From the NCBI GenBank assembly GCA_030693065.1, contig JAUYBL010000021.1, positions 1 through 64,000 on the forward strand: a stretch of 64,000 bases of DNA, in the 5' to 3' direction. Within the stretch, counting starts at the first letter, position 1, and each line of letters starts with the position of its first letter. Position numbers and translations under genes: made by a program. The DNA comes from Methylococcaceae bacterium. Its GTDB lineage: Bacteria > Pseudomonadota > Gammaproteobacteria > Methylococcales > Methylomonadaceae. Of the stretch, positions 32,021-41,108 are shown in pieces. The notes beneath the pieces were generated by a model, which saw nothing but the letters and a program-made list of their open reading frames with translations, was not told where the DNA came from and searched no databases.

Positions 32021-32151
32021 CCGATTTCTCCTTATTATTTTTATATAACAGTTTATTAAGATAACTGCTTTTAGAAAGCAACACAATCATCAGAGATTGT
32101 TAGTCGATGATTGCTGATTAATTCAAGTGTTCAATAGATGTCAGGTGTTTT

Positions 32152-32934
32152 TTACCCAGTGTATTTTATTTTTTTGTTAGAAGATTTGTTGTACACCGTA
32201 CCCACTAGATTAACATCTTGTAACAAAGAGGCGGCATTTTTTAAATCTTCTGTTTTGGTATTGCCTTCTTCTGTCACTAGCAACACACAGTCAACATAAG
32301 GTGAAAAGCTTAACGTATCTACTTGAGTAAGTAATGGGGGCATATCGAAAATAATTATTCGAGATGGGTAGCGAGATTTAACCTCATTGACAAAATTAAT
32401 CATTCTAGGTGATCGCAACATTTCCGTTGAGTTAATGAGAGGTTTGCCTGCTGGTAATACAACCAGTCTGGGGATGCCTGGATTAATCATTAGCTCACTT
32501 AATGGTGTGCTGTTTAATAAGTAATCCCCAAGTCCTGCGGCGGCCTTAAGTCCCAATAGCGTATGCACGGAAGGGTTTTGAAAGTTGCCATCGACCAACA
32601 ATACCGTTCGATCTAATTCCATCGCCATGCTGATAGCTAAATTTACAGCCGTTAAGCTGTTGCCGCTATCTCGAGTAGGACTGGTCACTGCGAGGGTGTT
32701 CCAGCCTTTCTCATCCATGATATGCAAAGTGCGCGTGCGCAGCATTTTGTAAGACTCAAGCCAAACATTGTGGGTCAGTGCTGACACAATTTTGTTGGTA
32801 CGGAGCTGTTCAAGATCCGGTTTTTGTATCTTGGTATCCGTATAAGTGAAGTTTTCAGTTTCTGCAATCTGCGCCATCACTGCTTGACCATGTTTGTATT
32901 GCTCTTTTTCTATAGTGGTTTGATTTTGATCCAT
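32152..32934 (-). CDS. Exopolysaccharide tyrosine-autokinase homologue with degenerate Walker A
   Basis: 260 residues, CpsD/CapB/EpsG-like. The P-loop position reads SPTRDSGNSLTAVN with Asn92 where kinases carry the catalytic Lys, checked at the nucleotide level (GGC AAC AGC). Walker A' is VLLVDGN (111-117) and Walker B is IIIFDMPPLL. There is no Tyr cluster at the C-terminus, only one Tyr in KKIKYTG. It would normally phosphorylate itself and cycle with the chain-length protein encoded just upstream (21-bp gap). EpsG-type relatives are also reported from memory to have atypical P-loops. It may be a regulatory pseudokinase. Confidence 0.75.
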   Translation of the reverse strand: MDQNQTTIEKEQYKHGQAVMAQIAETENFTYTDTKIQKPDLEQLRTNKIVSALTHNVWLESYKMLRTRTLHIMDEKGWNTLAVTSPTRDSGNSLTAVNLAISMAMELDRTVLLVDGNFQNPSVHTLLGLKAAAGLGDYLLNSTPLSELMINPGIPRLVVLPAGKPLINSTEMLRSPRMINFVNEVKSRYPSRIIIFDMPPLLTQVDTLSFSPYVDCVLLVTEEGNTKTEDLKNAASLLQDVNLVGTVYNKSSNKKIKYTG

Positions 32935-32955
32935 CTTATAAAACTCCTGTATTTG

Positions 32956-34701
32956 TTAGTTAAAGCCTAATAAGCGCATTAATTTGTACCAAAAGATATC
33001 CAGTGGCATGACAATAAAATGGAAGCCTAAAATGGCTAAAACAAATGCGCCCGCAAGGATGATTAAGAACATTTTTTGTTGGCGTCGGCGTAATTCAAAT
33101 TCATCTTTGCTTTCGAGGTATGGAATGATGGCAAGCGGTGTTTGACCTAAGATTGAGATAAGAGCTTTTTCACTGTAAATTGCCGAATCCATCATCTCAA
33201 CTAAGGCAATACAACCAACACCGACGGCAATCGCAAACACAAAGCCAAGGAAGAGAATAGCTACTCTGTTAGGGCTGACAGGTTTTTCCGGTTCCAGGGC
33301 AGGATCAATTAATGCAAAACGCTCACCCTTGTTTTCCATTTCTAATTGTTGAGAAATTTGCGCTTCCATTTCTCGTGCGCTGACTTCGCGATAGCGAAGA
33401 TTGCTATTGTCTAAGTCTTGAATAAGGTCCATGTATTCTTTTTCAACCAATGGCGCCTGACGCAGACTTTCACGTAAGGATTCGATTTTGCTTTTTATTT
33501 GATCGCGGCTGTACTGGAGTGATTTGAATTCTGCATTTGTGGATTCCAACTGCGATTTCAGCGTGATATAGGCAGGATTGTCAGCCTCAATGCCACTTTT
33601 AATGCTGTCATTTTTTTTAGTTTCCAGCATGGTTTGCTGCAGCGTATCGATTTGTTTCTGCAGTTTTAAAACGTCGGGATGTTTATCTGAATACTGTTTT
33701 TTTAAACTGGCTAGGTCTGTTTTTCTGCGGGTAAGTTCGGCATTTAGGTCATTCAAGTCAGTATTAGTGCCAATTTCTTTTTCCAGGGATTCAATTTCTC
33801 TTTTCATCTTGATGACATCAGGATGAGTGGCAGAATAACTAGCCTGTAACGAAGGGTATTGTGATTGTAATAATTTCAGGCGGTCTTTCATGTCCAGTAC
33901 ACGAAGACCGTCAGACCCCGTTGCCATGGAGTTGGGGTCGATTTGTGCTAATTGCCCTTCCAGATAAAAGCGGCGTTCTTGTAGTGAGCGTTCCTGGCTA
34001 TCTAGGCCAATTAACTGGTTAGATAATGAAGTGAGTTCTTGCTGATTAAGCTGACTAATTTGTGGAAGTTGATCCAAGTTCTTTGCTTTAAATACAGCTA
34101 AATCAGCTTGGATTTGTTGGATTTTATCTTTTAGGCGGCGGGCTTCTTCGCTCAGAAATAGTGTTGTGCTTTCTGCGGATTGAGTGCGGTTTTTGATGTT
34201 TTCATTCAAGAACAGCGTTGTCAGCTCATTGGCTACTTTTTGAGCTATAGCTGGTGATTCGTATTCAAACGACAATGTAAAAGCAATCGTCGCTTGAGTG
34301 GGCTGACCGTTACGGGGGTCAATGACATCGGCGCTGATAGTTTCAACCTTGATGCTTTTACGCATCTTTTCCAGAATAACTTCCTGTGTTTTACTCTTTC
34401 TGTCATCAGCATATAAATCAAATTTACCGATAATTTCCATTAAATTGGAGCGGGTCATAATCCGCTGGCTGATCATTTGAATACGCTGGTCGGCAAATGT
34501 GGTGACTGTGGATTTAACCAGTTCTTTAGGCACTTCCTGTTCTTCAATCAAAATCGTGGCAGAAGATTTGTAAACTGGGGGCAATAAAACTGCCAGCATT
34601 ATGCTTAATAATGTAATGGCGGCGGCTGGAATTAATAAGTATCTAATTCGCCGTTTGAGAATGTTTATGTAATCTTTAATGTCGAGGGTTTGGTTTTCCA
34701 C
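32956..34701 (-). CDS. GumC/Wzz-type polysaccharide chain-length determinant
   Basis: 581 residues. A first membrane helix near 19-40 (YLLIPAAAITLLSIMLAVLLPP) and a helix near 478-500 bound a large periplasmic domain with a Wzz motif at the start (LDIKDYINILKRRIRY) and a long coiled coil with repeated KLQ/LES heptads. A further C-terminal hydrophobic segment (MFLIILAGAFVLAILGFHFIV) is present. No kinase domain is fused; the kinase homologue is the next gene. This resembles the EpsF/XrtA-locus chain-length family. Controls polysaccharide export length with the outer-membrane export protein. Confidence 0.87.
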   Translation of the reverse strand: MENQTLDIKDYINILKRRIRYLLIPAAAITLLSIMLAVLLPPVYKSSATILIEEQEVPKELVKSTVTTFADQRIQMISQRIMTRSNLMEIIGKFDLYADDRKSKTQEVILEKMRKSIKVETISADVIDPRNGQPTQATIAFTLSFEYESPAIAQKVANELTTLFLNENIKNRTQSAESTTLFLSEEARRLKDKIQQIQADLAVFKAKNLDQLPQISQLNQQELTSLSNQLIGLDSQERSLQERRFYLEGQLAQIDPNSMATGSDGLRVLDMKDRLKLLQSQYPSLQASYSATHPDVIKMKREIESLEKEIGTNTDLNDLNAELTRRKTDLASLKKQYSDKHPDVLKLQKQIDTLQQTMLETKKNDSIKSGIEADNPAYITLKSQLESTNAEFKSLQYSRDQIKSKIESLRESLRQAPLVEKEYMDLIQDLDNSNLRYREVSAREMEAQISQQLEMENKGERFALIDPALEPEKPVSPNRVAILFLGFVFAIAVGVGCIALVEMMDSAIYSEKALISILGQTPLAIIPYLESKDEFELRRRQQKMFLIILAGAFVLAILGFHFIVMPLDIFWYKLMRLLGFN

Positions 34702-34702
34702 G

Positions 34703-36016
34703 CTATTTCACCTGGCGATTGATTTGGGGTTGATAATTAAATTGCAATTGGACAATGTTGCCTTGGCTGGGTTGATTGTTGCCTTGGGATTGTTGTCTTT
34801 GGAATTCTTGTTGTCGATAGGTGTATGAAAGCCCTAGGTTAATTTCGGGTGTCCATTTCCAGTTTATGTTGGGGCTAATTGAATAGTAAGTTCTGTTGTA
34901 TCGGCTATTTTGCTGGCCGGTTATTTCATTGGTTGAGTAGCTGCTCGTAAGTCCTGATGTCCAGCGCTCATTAATGCTATAGGCGTTGTTGAGAGAAATT
35001 TCAGTGCGTGTTTGCAGTCCCTGTGAGGTGGGGGTTTGATTTTGTGAGCCTATAAGTGAAACGGAACCTTTCTCAAAGGATTTTTGTATTGATGCCCGAT
35101 ACACTTGGCCAAAATTGTTGCTTTCTAAGGTTTTGTATTGAGGCGTTAGGGTGAGTCTGCCTGTATTCGGGATAGAGTACACAGGTGGCCCTACAGGTTG
35201 AGGAGTAAGAGCGCCTGTTGTAGGGTCTAGGAAATTAATTTGTCCGTTGTTATCCAAGTAAAATGAGGGGACAGCAGACTCTGCCTGCGAATAATTTAAA
35301 CCAGCTGATATATATGTGACTAATTGCTCGCTAAAGCTATGTTGCCAGCCTAATTGGGCAACGGTGTTGTAAGTGGTTTGATCTTGAACGGGCGTTTTAT
35401 ATCTGGAGGTGCTAAGTGCAGCGTTAAGCTTATCGCGTTCCGAATACATATGATTAAAGGTGCCAGATAATTGGTGATAGTCATAATCGGAAAGAAAAAG
35501 GGCATTCTGATTTTTTTCGTATTTGGTGTTTTCATAAGAATAATCAAACGCCAGTGAATTAAGTTCATCTAAGGCATAAGAAACAGATGGGGCCAGGGTG
35601 AACTGCTTTCTCATAACTTGACTAAAAAGTATGCCACTGCCTGTATCTTCAGTGTTGAGCGATGAGCGGTTGTTGTACGAGTTTTTAAAAGCCCAATCAA
35701 AGCGTTCAGTTTTATGCTTGAAATCCAAGCCAAACAATTGCTCGTCAATATTAAGCTCTGATTGATTGTTATAGAACAACTGGTTCCACGTGAAGTTCGA
35801 ATTCACTTCACCGTTTTCATAACGTAAGCCAAAATTTGCCGCTGGTGACACTGTCGTGATCCAGTTGGCTTGCGTTGGAGTTTGGCGCATATTGATATTG
35901 GTATCGTAGCGTTGGTTTGCAGAAAACCGAGGCTCCAGATAGTACTCAGTGGCCATGCTGTCACAAGTCGCAATTATGAGTGCGCACAAGCAGAATAAGT
36001 GGCTTGATTTGGTCAT
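34703..36016 (-). CDS. PEP-CTERM-locus outer-membrane beta-barrel protein
   Basis: 437 residues. A signal peptide is followed by YYLEPRFSANQRYDTNINMR and then alternating amphipathic strands rich in Tyr, Asn and Ser (for example SVSYALDELNSLAFDYSYENTKYE and WKWTPEINLGLSYTYRQQ), a beta-barrel pattern. It resembles the barrel proteins recurrently found in exosortase-associated polysaccharide loci (TIGR03016-like, by memory), proposed to aid polysaccharide passage or anchoring at the outer membrane. Abuts the chain-length gene with 1 bp between. Confidence 0.72.
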   Translation of the reverse strand: MTKSSHLFCLCALIIATCDSMATEYYLEPRFSANQRYDTNINMRQTPTQANWITTVSPAANFGLRYENGEVNSNFTWNQLFYNNQSELNIDEQLFGLDFKHKTERFDWAFKNSYNNRSSLNTEDTGSGILFSQVMRKQFTLAPSVSYALDELNSLAFDYSYENTKYEKNQNALFLSDYDYHQLSGTFNHMYSERDKLNAALSTSRYKTPVQDQTTYNTVAQLGWQHSFSEQLVTYISAGLNYSQAESAVPSFYLDNNGQINFLDPTTGALTPQPVGPPVYSIPNTGRLTLTPQYKTLESNNFGQVYRASIQKSFEKGSVSLIGSQNQTPTSQGLQTRTEISLNNAYSINERWTSGLTSSYSTNEITGQQNSRYNRTYYSISPNINWKWTPEINLGLSYTYRQQEFQRQQSQGNNQPSQGNIVQLQFNYQPQINRQVK

Positions 36017-36036
36017 TGAATCGGTGTTAACAGGTG

Positions 36037-36606
36037 TTATCTAACAGTGACTGTATCACCAGGTTGCAAAACAATGTTTTGATTAAGGTTGTCGCCGTCC
36101 AACACGTCGTCGTAATCAAATGGAAATAATTTTATTTCGTTACCCACACGGCGCTGAACGTAAATTGAGCTCTCTTTGGCAAATACTGTTAAACCACCGG
36201 CAAGACTTAATGCTTGCAAGACATCAATATGGCGATTGGCAACAATCGGACCTGGTTTGTTAACTTTTCCGATAACAAAAAAGATGTTGCCGTCATTTTT
36301 AATGAGAGCCACATTTACAGCGGGGTCGGCAATATAACTATTCAGTTTTTCGGTAATAATTTTTTTAAGTTCGGTGACTGTTTTGCCTGCAGCCATAATG
36401 GTTTCAACTAACGGCAATGAAATAGTGCCATCCGGGGCAATAATAACTTGTTTTAGTAAATCGGCTTCTTTCCAAACCGATACTTCCAAAACATCACCAG
36501 GGGATAGTTTGTAAAGCGCATCGGCTGCGGGTTTTGGTTGATCTTCGGCGAAAGATAAAAGCGGGGTTGCAAGAAATAAAGTGAATAAAAATAGAAAATA
36601 TTTCAA
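36037..36606 (-). CDS. Wza/EpsA-type polysaccharide export protein
   Basis: 189 residues. Signal sequence MKYFLFLFTLFLATPLLSFA lacks a lipobox Cys right after, so it may not be a lipoprotein. The export domain begins YKLSPGDVLEVSVWKEADL, contains PDGTISLPLVETIMAAGKTV, and the SLBB region is GKVNKPGPIVANRHIDVLQALSLAGG. Forms the periplasmic/outer-membrane conduit for exopolysaccharide. First gene of the minus-strand operon; upstream is a candidate sigma-54 promoter at 36820-36835. Confidence 0.87.
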   Translation of the reverse strand: MKYFLFLFTLFLATPLLSFAEDQPKPAADALYKLSPGDVLEVSVWKEADLLKQVIIAPDGTISLPLVETIMAAGKTVTELKKIITEKLNSYIADPAVNVALIKNDGNIFFVIGKVNKPGPIVANRHIDVLQALSLAGGLTVFAKESSIYVQRRVGNEIKLFPFDYDDVLDGDNLNQNIVLQPGDTVTVR

Positions 36607-36634
36607 GGGAATTACCTTTAATTATAATTAGTTC

Positions 36635-36649
36635 GTGAGTCGCACTCAC
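36635..36649. promoter_or_regulatory. Operator-like palindrome ahead of export operon
   Basis: GTGAGT-CGC-ACTCAC, a perfect 6-bp inverted repeat around 3 bp, 29 bp upstream of the export gene start. It lies in the leader expected from the sigma-54 candidate and next to the ribosome-binding region. It could bind a repressor or form a small RNA hairpin. No regulator is recognised. Confidence 0.4.
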
Positions 36650-36819
36650 ATTTCAAGAATTAAACTTTAGCGATTATAACTAAAGAATATGACAAGTTGG
36701 GCTTTGTTGTTTGATAAAGGAGAATCACTTCCGAAATATGATTTAGTGTAAATCCAGTTTATCGATGCTAAATGTGTCTGGTATCGGGCTGTTTATGTTG
36801 AGATTCTTCTAAGATAATA

Positions 36820-36835
36820 AGCAATGATTATGCCG
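36820..36835 (-). promoter_or_regulatory. Sigma-54 -24/-12 promoter candidate for export operon
   Basis: On the minus strand the sequence reads CGGCATAATCATTGCT. Compared with TGGCACN5TTGCW it keeps GG and GC at the required 10-nt spacing plus the CA and the full TTGC; two positions differ. It points toward the export gene 36037-36606 with a leader of about 200 nt. Sigma-54 with PrsR is known to control PEP-CTERM genes in Zoogloea. Confidence 0.6.
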
Positions 36836-37144
36836 ATTAATCGAGCAAGCATTCAAGTGTTAATTTTTTTCGGACTCTTTCGGCTTAGTTCATTCGTTTA
36901 AAAACCAGCGTAGCTGAACGCGGCTAGATCATTCGTTTGATTTGCGCGTGCGGTATGAATATTTAATGCAAATGTAACAATGTGTTTGGTGAAATTTGGG
37001 TATGCTCTTGGTTGCCGTTAATAGCCGTTAATTTGCGCGCCCTCTAATTAAACTATGTTATTTAACGTATTATTAATGGTTATATAGCTTGGTTTGTGTC
37101 CTTTAAAAATATCAAATCTTGAGTCTTAGCTGTATTTTATTGAT

Positions 37145-37160
37145 TGGTGTGTTTTTTGCT
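37145..37160 (+). promoter_or_regulatory. Sigma-54 -24/-12 promoter candidate for VPLPA-CTERM gene
   Basis: TGGTGTGTTTTTTGCT. The invariant GG and GC are separated by 10 nt and the -12 element TTTTTTGCT fits TTGCW; the -24 element keeps TGG but not CAC. It lies 97 bp upstream of the gene start at 37257. Together with the minus-strand candidate it makes the region a divergent sigma-54 unit. Confidence 0.55.
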
Positions 37161-37256
37161 TAATATATTTTGAGCCTTGATTGATTGTTCTAATTGGGGT
37201 TTTTTACGAGTTATCTCGTTTTTTTATCTGAGTTTAAATGGTTAGGAGTTGTGTTT

Positions 37257-38105
37257 ATGAATCCAAAGTATAAAAAAATGTTGCAGGGGTGTTTATCCCT
37301 TGCTGTTGCAGCAACTATTTTAGTCCCAATTGAAAGTGCTCAAGCTTCGACATTGTGGACAGGTACTGCAAATTATGGCAATGCAGGTACGGTTGATGGG
37401 GATGAAGATACCGTTGGGCCTTTTAATCAATATCATTTTGGCTCAGGCGTTATTCTGACTTCTCCGCTTACAAATCCAACTGTAGGTGACACTATTTCCG
37501 GCTGGTTTCAGTCAAGTGTTGAGAGTCATAAGTTACAAAGTTCCGGACAAACGGTTTCAGCCCCTAATCTAAATACCTCTGGTTCGGGTAATGGCTATGA
37601 GTTAACGCTGGTTTCCAATTTTTCGTTCCAAGTGACCAACATTGATGCTTTCGGCAATGTAAGTTTTGGTAATGCCCAGGGAACTAGTTCTTTGTATTTT
37701 GATACTACGCCTGATTACAGCTTTGCTTTAGACAGTGGTTTCGACAATGGAAATTTATTGCTGACGGGTACAATTAACGGCGGCAATGGTGTATTGACTA
37801 GCTTTGGTATTGGTGCAGGTCAATATAGCCTGAATTTATCAGGTGTTTTTGGGTCTTATAACTCAGCTGTTTACAATCCTGGCATTGATGGCGCTAACGC
37901 ATTATTTTCTTTGAATGCAAATTCGTCGCCGCTTATTGCAGCAGTTTCAAGTGTTCAGGGGAATCCTGTTGCGGGTGGTTTTGTAGCAACAACGACGGGT
38001 ACTTTGACACTCACAGCTGTTCCAGTTCCGGCCGCTGTTTGGTTGTTCGGTAGTGCGTTGGTTGGCTTGACTTCAATTGCTCGCCGCAAAGTTTTAGTCG
38101 CTTAA
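37257..38105 (+). CDS. VPLPA-CTERM sorted surface protein
   Basis: 282 residues from ATG 37257, which has AGGAG at 37244; an upstream in-frame start at 37194 is rejected. An N-terminal signal peptide (MNPKYKKMLQGCLSLAVAA to ESAQAS) leads a Gly/Asn/Ser-rich, Cys-poor exported domain. The C-terminal sorting signal runs from VPVPAAVWLFGSALVG to the basic ARRK. This is the VPLPA variant of PEP-CTERM recognised by XrtD, encoded next. Its body vaguely resembles flocculation protein PepA (uncertain). Probably anchored in, or bound to, the exopolysaccharide. A terminator follows at 38128. Confidence 0.88.
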   Translation: MNPKYKKMLQGCLSLAVAATILVPIESAQASTLWTGTANYGNAGTVDGDEDTVGPFNQYHFGSGVILTSPLTNPTVGDTISGWFQSSVESHKLQSSGQTVSAPNLNTSGSGNGYELTLVSNFSFQVTNIDAFGNVSFGNAQGTSSLYFDTTPDYSFALDSGFDNGNLLLTGTINGGNGVLTSFGIGAGQYSLNLSGVFGSYNSAVYNPGIDGANALFSLNANSSPLIAAVSSVQGNPVAGGFVATTTGTLTLTAVPVPAAVWLFGSALVGLTSIARRKVLVA

Positions 38106-38127
38106 TTTGTGGTTGATTTGATGAATG

Positions 38128-38158
38128 AAACGGGGGTGCTATGCATTCCCGTTTTTTT
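38128..38158 (+). terminator. Intrinsic terminator after VPLPA-CTERM gene
   Basis: AACGGGGGTGC pairs with GCATTCCCGTT (two G-U pairs) around TAT, followed directly by a T-run. It would uncouple the abundant surface protein from the exosortase downstream. Confidence 0.8.
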
Positions 38159-38353
38159 GAAAAAATTATGGATAAATTTGCAAATTCAAAAAAGCCTATT
38201 TTTGTTTAAGATATACAAAAGAGGTCTATTTCCCCGCTTGAATAAAAAAATCATGCAATCTATTTAGCCCTCATAAGATTCGCGAAGGCGAAGCTTCAGC
38301 TGTTAGAATAAATCTTTTGGAATACCGCCAATCTTTCAATATCTAAAACAAAA

Positions 38354-39976
38354 ATGACTAATCTCGATCAAGAATCATTGATAACTCCAACAATAAAACC
38401 CGCATATTTGCTTGCTTTTTGGATCCTTCTACTATTACTACTTGGTTACACATTTAGAGTGGGCTTAGCCGAAATGGTTAGCGTCTGGATAAATGTTGAA
38501 GAATACGGGCATGGTTTTTTTATTCCTGTGATCAGTGGCTACTTTATTTGGCTGAGACGTAACGAATTAGTTTGTGTACGAGAATACAAGCAATCGCTGC
38601 CCGGTATAGTAACAGTATTGCTCGGTTTGATTTTGGGTGTTTTGGGTAATTTGGCTACCTTAAAAACGATTGAACAGTACGCATTTATCCTGACTCTTAC
38701 GGGGCTATTTTTATCTGTATATGGACTAAAGGGTGGGCGGATTGCTGCTGTGCCGTTGTTTTTTTTACTCTTTATGGTGCCTTTTCCAAGTTTCATTTTG
38801 AATAATTTGTCATCTAAACTACAGCTGGTTTCCTCATGGATAGGGGTCGAGTTTATTCGTGCCTGTGACATTATGGTGTATCTAGAAGGTAATGTTATTG
38901 ATTTGGGTGTCTATAAATTACAGGTGGTCGATGCCTGTAGCGGCTTACGCTATTTGTTTCCTTTGGCAAGCCTGTCTTTCCTTTGTGCGTGGTTGTTTAA
39001 AGGACCGTTTTGGCAAAAATCATTGATATTTTTATCCTCGATACCCCTAACAATTTTTATGAATAGCTTTCGCATTGGGGTGATTGGAGTCATGGTGCAG
39101 TACTGGGGCACTGAAATGGCAGAAGGGTTTCTCCATGACTTTGAGGGCTGGATTATCTTCATGGCTTGCATGGTGCTACTTTTTATAGAAATGTGGTTGT
39201 TTTCAAAATTAAACGGCCGTGGTCTAGCGATGGCCGATTTGGTGAGAATTCCTGAAGAATGGGGTAGTGGGGCCTCAAAATCACCAACAGTTGTTTACAA
39301 TAAATCGTTATTAGTTGTGTTGGTGCTTGCTTTTATATCAGCTAGCGCATCGCAGTTTTATCAAGGACGACAAGAAATTATTCCCGAGCGTAAACCATTC
39401 TTGAATTTCCCGCTAACGGTAGCCAATTGGCAGGGACGCAACGATTACATTGAACAAAAATACTTGGATGAGCTCAAGTTAACTGATTACGTGATCGTTA
39501 ACTATGCGCAGCCAGAAACTAGTGAAGTAGTTAATTTTTATATTGCCTATTTCCAATCACAACGTACTGGTGCTTCAGTGCATTCGCCAAAATCTTGTAT
39601 TCCTGGTGATGGCTGGCAAATCACTAGTTTTACTCAGCAAGTGTTGCCGGAAATAAAATTGGATGGTGCGCCTATAGAAGTCGATCGAGCCATTATTGAA
39701 AAAGGTGATAGTAGGCAGTTGGTTTATTATTGGTTTCAGCAGCGTGGTCGCTCCCTTACCAATGAATATTTAGTTAAATGGTATTTGTTTTACGATGCTA
39801 TCACCATGAATCGCACTGATGGCACGCTAATTAGATTGGTAACATCAGTAAAGCCAGGTGAAGACCTGGAAAAAGCTGATCAGCGGTTACAATCATTTTT
39901 AAAAGATATAAGTCCACAATTGCCTGAATATATACCAGGAAAAACTATCGTTTCTAAAACCCTTATAACTAACTAA
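38354..39976 (+). CDS. xrtD: VPLPA-CTERM-specific exosortase XrtD with EpsI domain
   Basis: 540 residues: a multi-helix exosortase (1-290) fused to a periplasmic EpsI-like domain (about 320-530). The catalytic triad is visible as C195 in [15 protein letters not shown]240 in [10 protein letters not shown] and H261 in FLHDFEGW. The N-terminal [12 protein letters not shown] motif is also typical. It is a transpeptidase-like enzyme of the inner membrane, expected to cleave the VPxPA tail of the neighbour and transfer it to an acceptor. 248 bp separate it from that substrate gene, with the terminator between, so it needs its own promoter (a weak GG-N10-GC match lies near 38286). Confidence 0.9.
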   Translation: MTNLDQESLITPTIKPAYLLAFWILLLLLLGYTFRVGLAEMVSVWINVEEYGHGFFIPVISGYFIWLRRNELVCVREYKQSLPGIVTVLLGLILGVLGNLATLKTIEQYAFILTLTGLFLSVYGLKGGRIAAVPLFFLLFMVPFPSFILNNLSSKLQLVSSWIGVEFIRACDIMVYLEGNVIDLGVYKLQVVDACSGLRYLFPLASLSFLCAWLFKGPFWQKSLIFLSSIPLTIFMNSFRIGVIGVMVQYWGTEMAEGFLHDFEGWIIFMACMVLLFIEMWLFSKLNGRGLAMADLVRIPEEWGSGASKSPTVVYNKSLLVVLVLAFISASASQFYQGRQEIIPERKPFLNFPLTVANWQGRNDYIEQKYLDELKLTDYVIVNYAQPETSEVVNFYIAYFQSQRTGASVHSPKSCIPGDGWQITSFTQQVLPEIKLDGAPIEVDRAIIEKGDSRQLVYYWFQQRGRSLTNEYLVKWYLFYDAITMNRTDGTLIRLVTSVKPGEDLEKADQRLQSFLKDISPQLPEYIPGKTIVSKTLITN

Positions 39977-39986
39977 AGGAGTTAGA

Positions 39987-41108
39987 GTGAGTAATAAAAG
40001 AGCATTAATAACCGGAATAACCGGACAAGATGGATCATATCTGGCTGAGTTATTGCTGGCTAAAGGATACGAAGTGCATGGTATAAAACGGCGTTCGTCG
40101 TTATTTAATACCGAGAGAGTTGATCATATTTATCAGGATCCTCATGCTGCTAATCCTAAGTTTTATCTTCATTATGGTGATTTGTCAGATAGCTCTAATT
40201 TAACCAGAATTTTAAGTGAAACTCAGCCTGACGAAGTTTATAACTTGGGTGCTATGAGTCATGTGGCGGTGTCGTTTGAATCACCTGAATACACCGCTGA
40301 TGTTGATGGCATCGGCACTTTGCGTTTGCTTGAGGCGATTAGATTTTTGAAGCTAGAAAAGAAAACCCGTTTTTATCAAGCCTCAACCTCCGAACTTTAC
40401 GGATTAGTACAAGAAATACCTCAAAAGGAAACCACACCATTTTACCCGCGTTCGCCTTATGCGGTTGCCAAGCTTTATGCTTATTGGATTACGGTGAATT
40501 ACCGCGAGGCCTACGGTATGTATGCCTGCAACGGTATTTTGTTTAACCATGAATCACCGCGCCGCGGCGAAACCTTCGTTACTCGTAAAATCACTCGTGC
40601 CCTAAGCAACATTGCCATGGGCCTTGAACAATGTTTGTTCATGGGGAACATGGATTCGCTCAGAGATTGGGGGCATGCCAAAGATTATGTGCGCATGCAG
40701 TGGATGATGTTGCAACAAGAGCAGCCTGAAGATTTTGTTATTGCAACTGGGGTTCAATATTCAGTAAGACAATTTATTGAGCTGTCTGCCAAGGAGCTTG
40801 GTGTGACATTGCGTTGGGATGGGCAGGGGGTTGAGGAAAAAGGTTATGTTGACACCATTGAAGGCAATAATGCGCCAGGCTTAAAAATTGGTCAAAACAT
40901 CGTCGCTATTGATCCGCGTTATTTTAGACCTGCAGAAGTTGAAACCTTATTAGGCGACCCGACTCGTGCAAAGGAAAGACTGGGCTGGGTGCCGCAGATT
41001 ACCTTGCAGGAAATGATCGCTGAAATGGTTGCGTATGATCTCGAACAGGCTAGAAAACATGCTTTACTAAAGGATCAGGGGTATAACGTCGCTATTACTA
41101 GAGAATAA
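39987..41108 (+). CDS. gmd: GDP-mannose 4,6-dehydratase
   Basis: 373 residues, GTG start 10 bp after xrtD with AAGGAGTTAGA upstream. It shows the Rossmann motif [14 protein letters not shown] (9-22), the [18 protein letters not shown] loop, and the catalytic [10 protein letters not shown] (YxxxK). It converts GDP-mannose to GDP-4-keto-6-deoxymannose, precursor of GDP-fucose or rhamnose. Stop overlaps fcl by one base. Confidence 0.97.
   Translation: MSNKRALITGITGQDGSYLAELLLAKGYEVHGIKRRSSLFNTERVDHIYQDPHAANPKFYLHYGDLSDSSNLTRILSETQPDEVYNLGAMSHVAVSFESPEYTADVDGIGTLRLLEAIRFLKLEKKTRFYQASTSELYGLVQEIPQKETTPFYPRSPYAVAKLYAYWITVNYREAYGMYACNGILFNHESPRRGETFVTRKITRALSNIAMGLEQCLFMGNMDSLRDWGHAKDYVRMQWMMLQQEQPEDFVIATGVQYSVRQFIELSAKELGVTLRWDGQGVEEKGYVDTIEGNNAPGLKIGQNIVAIDPRYFRPAEVETLLGDPTRAKERLGWVPQITLQEMIAEMVAYDLEQARKHALLKDQGYNVAITRE

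Larger units (their letters stand above)
36607..37256. other. Divergent intergenic regulatory region
   Basis: 650 bp without a gene, between the export operon (minus) and the VPLPA-CTERM gene (plus). It contains sigma-54-type candidates facing both ways (36820-36835 and 37145-37160), a direct repeat TCATTCGTTT at 36890-36899 and 36929-36938, tandem copies of GCCGTTAAT at 37014-37022 and 37024-37032, and a palindrome at 36635-36649. The repeats lie between the promoters where enhancer-binding activators usually bind. Confidence 0.6.

Noticed and set aside
37194-37256. Longer N-terminus for the VPLPA-CTERM protein
   Set aside because: ATG 37257 gives a standard signal peptide and has AGGAG in front; the upstream residues would spoil it.
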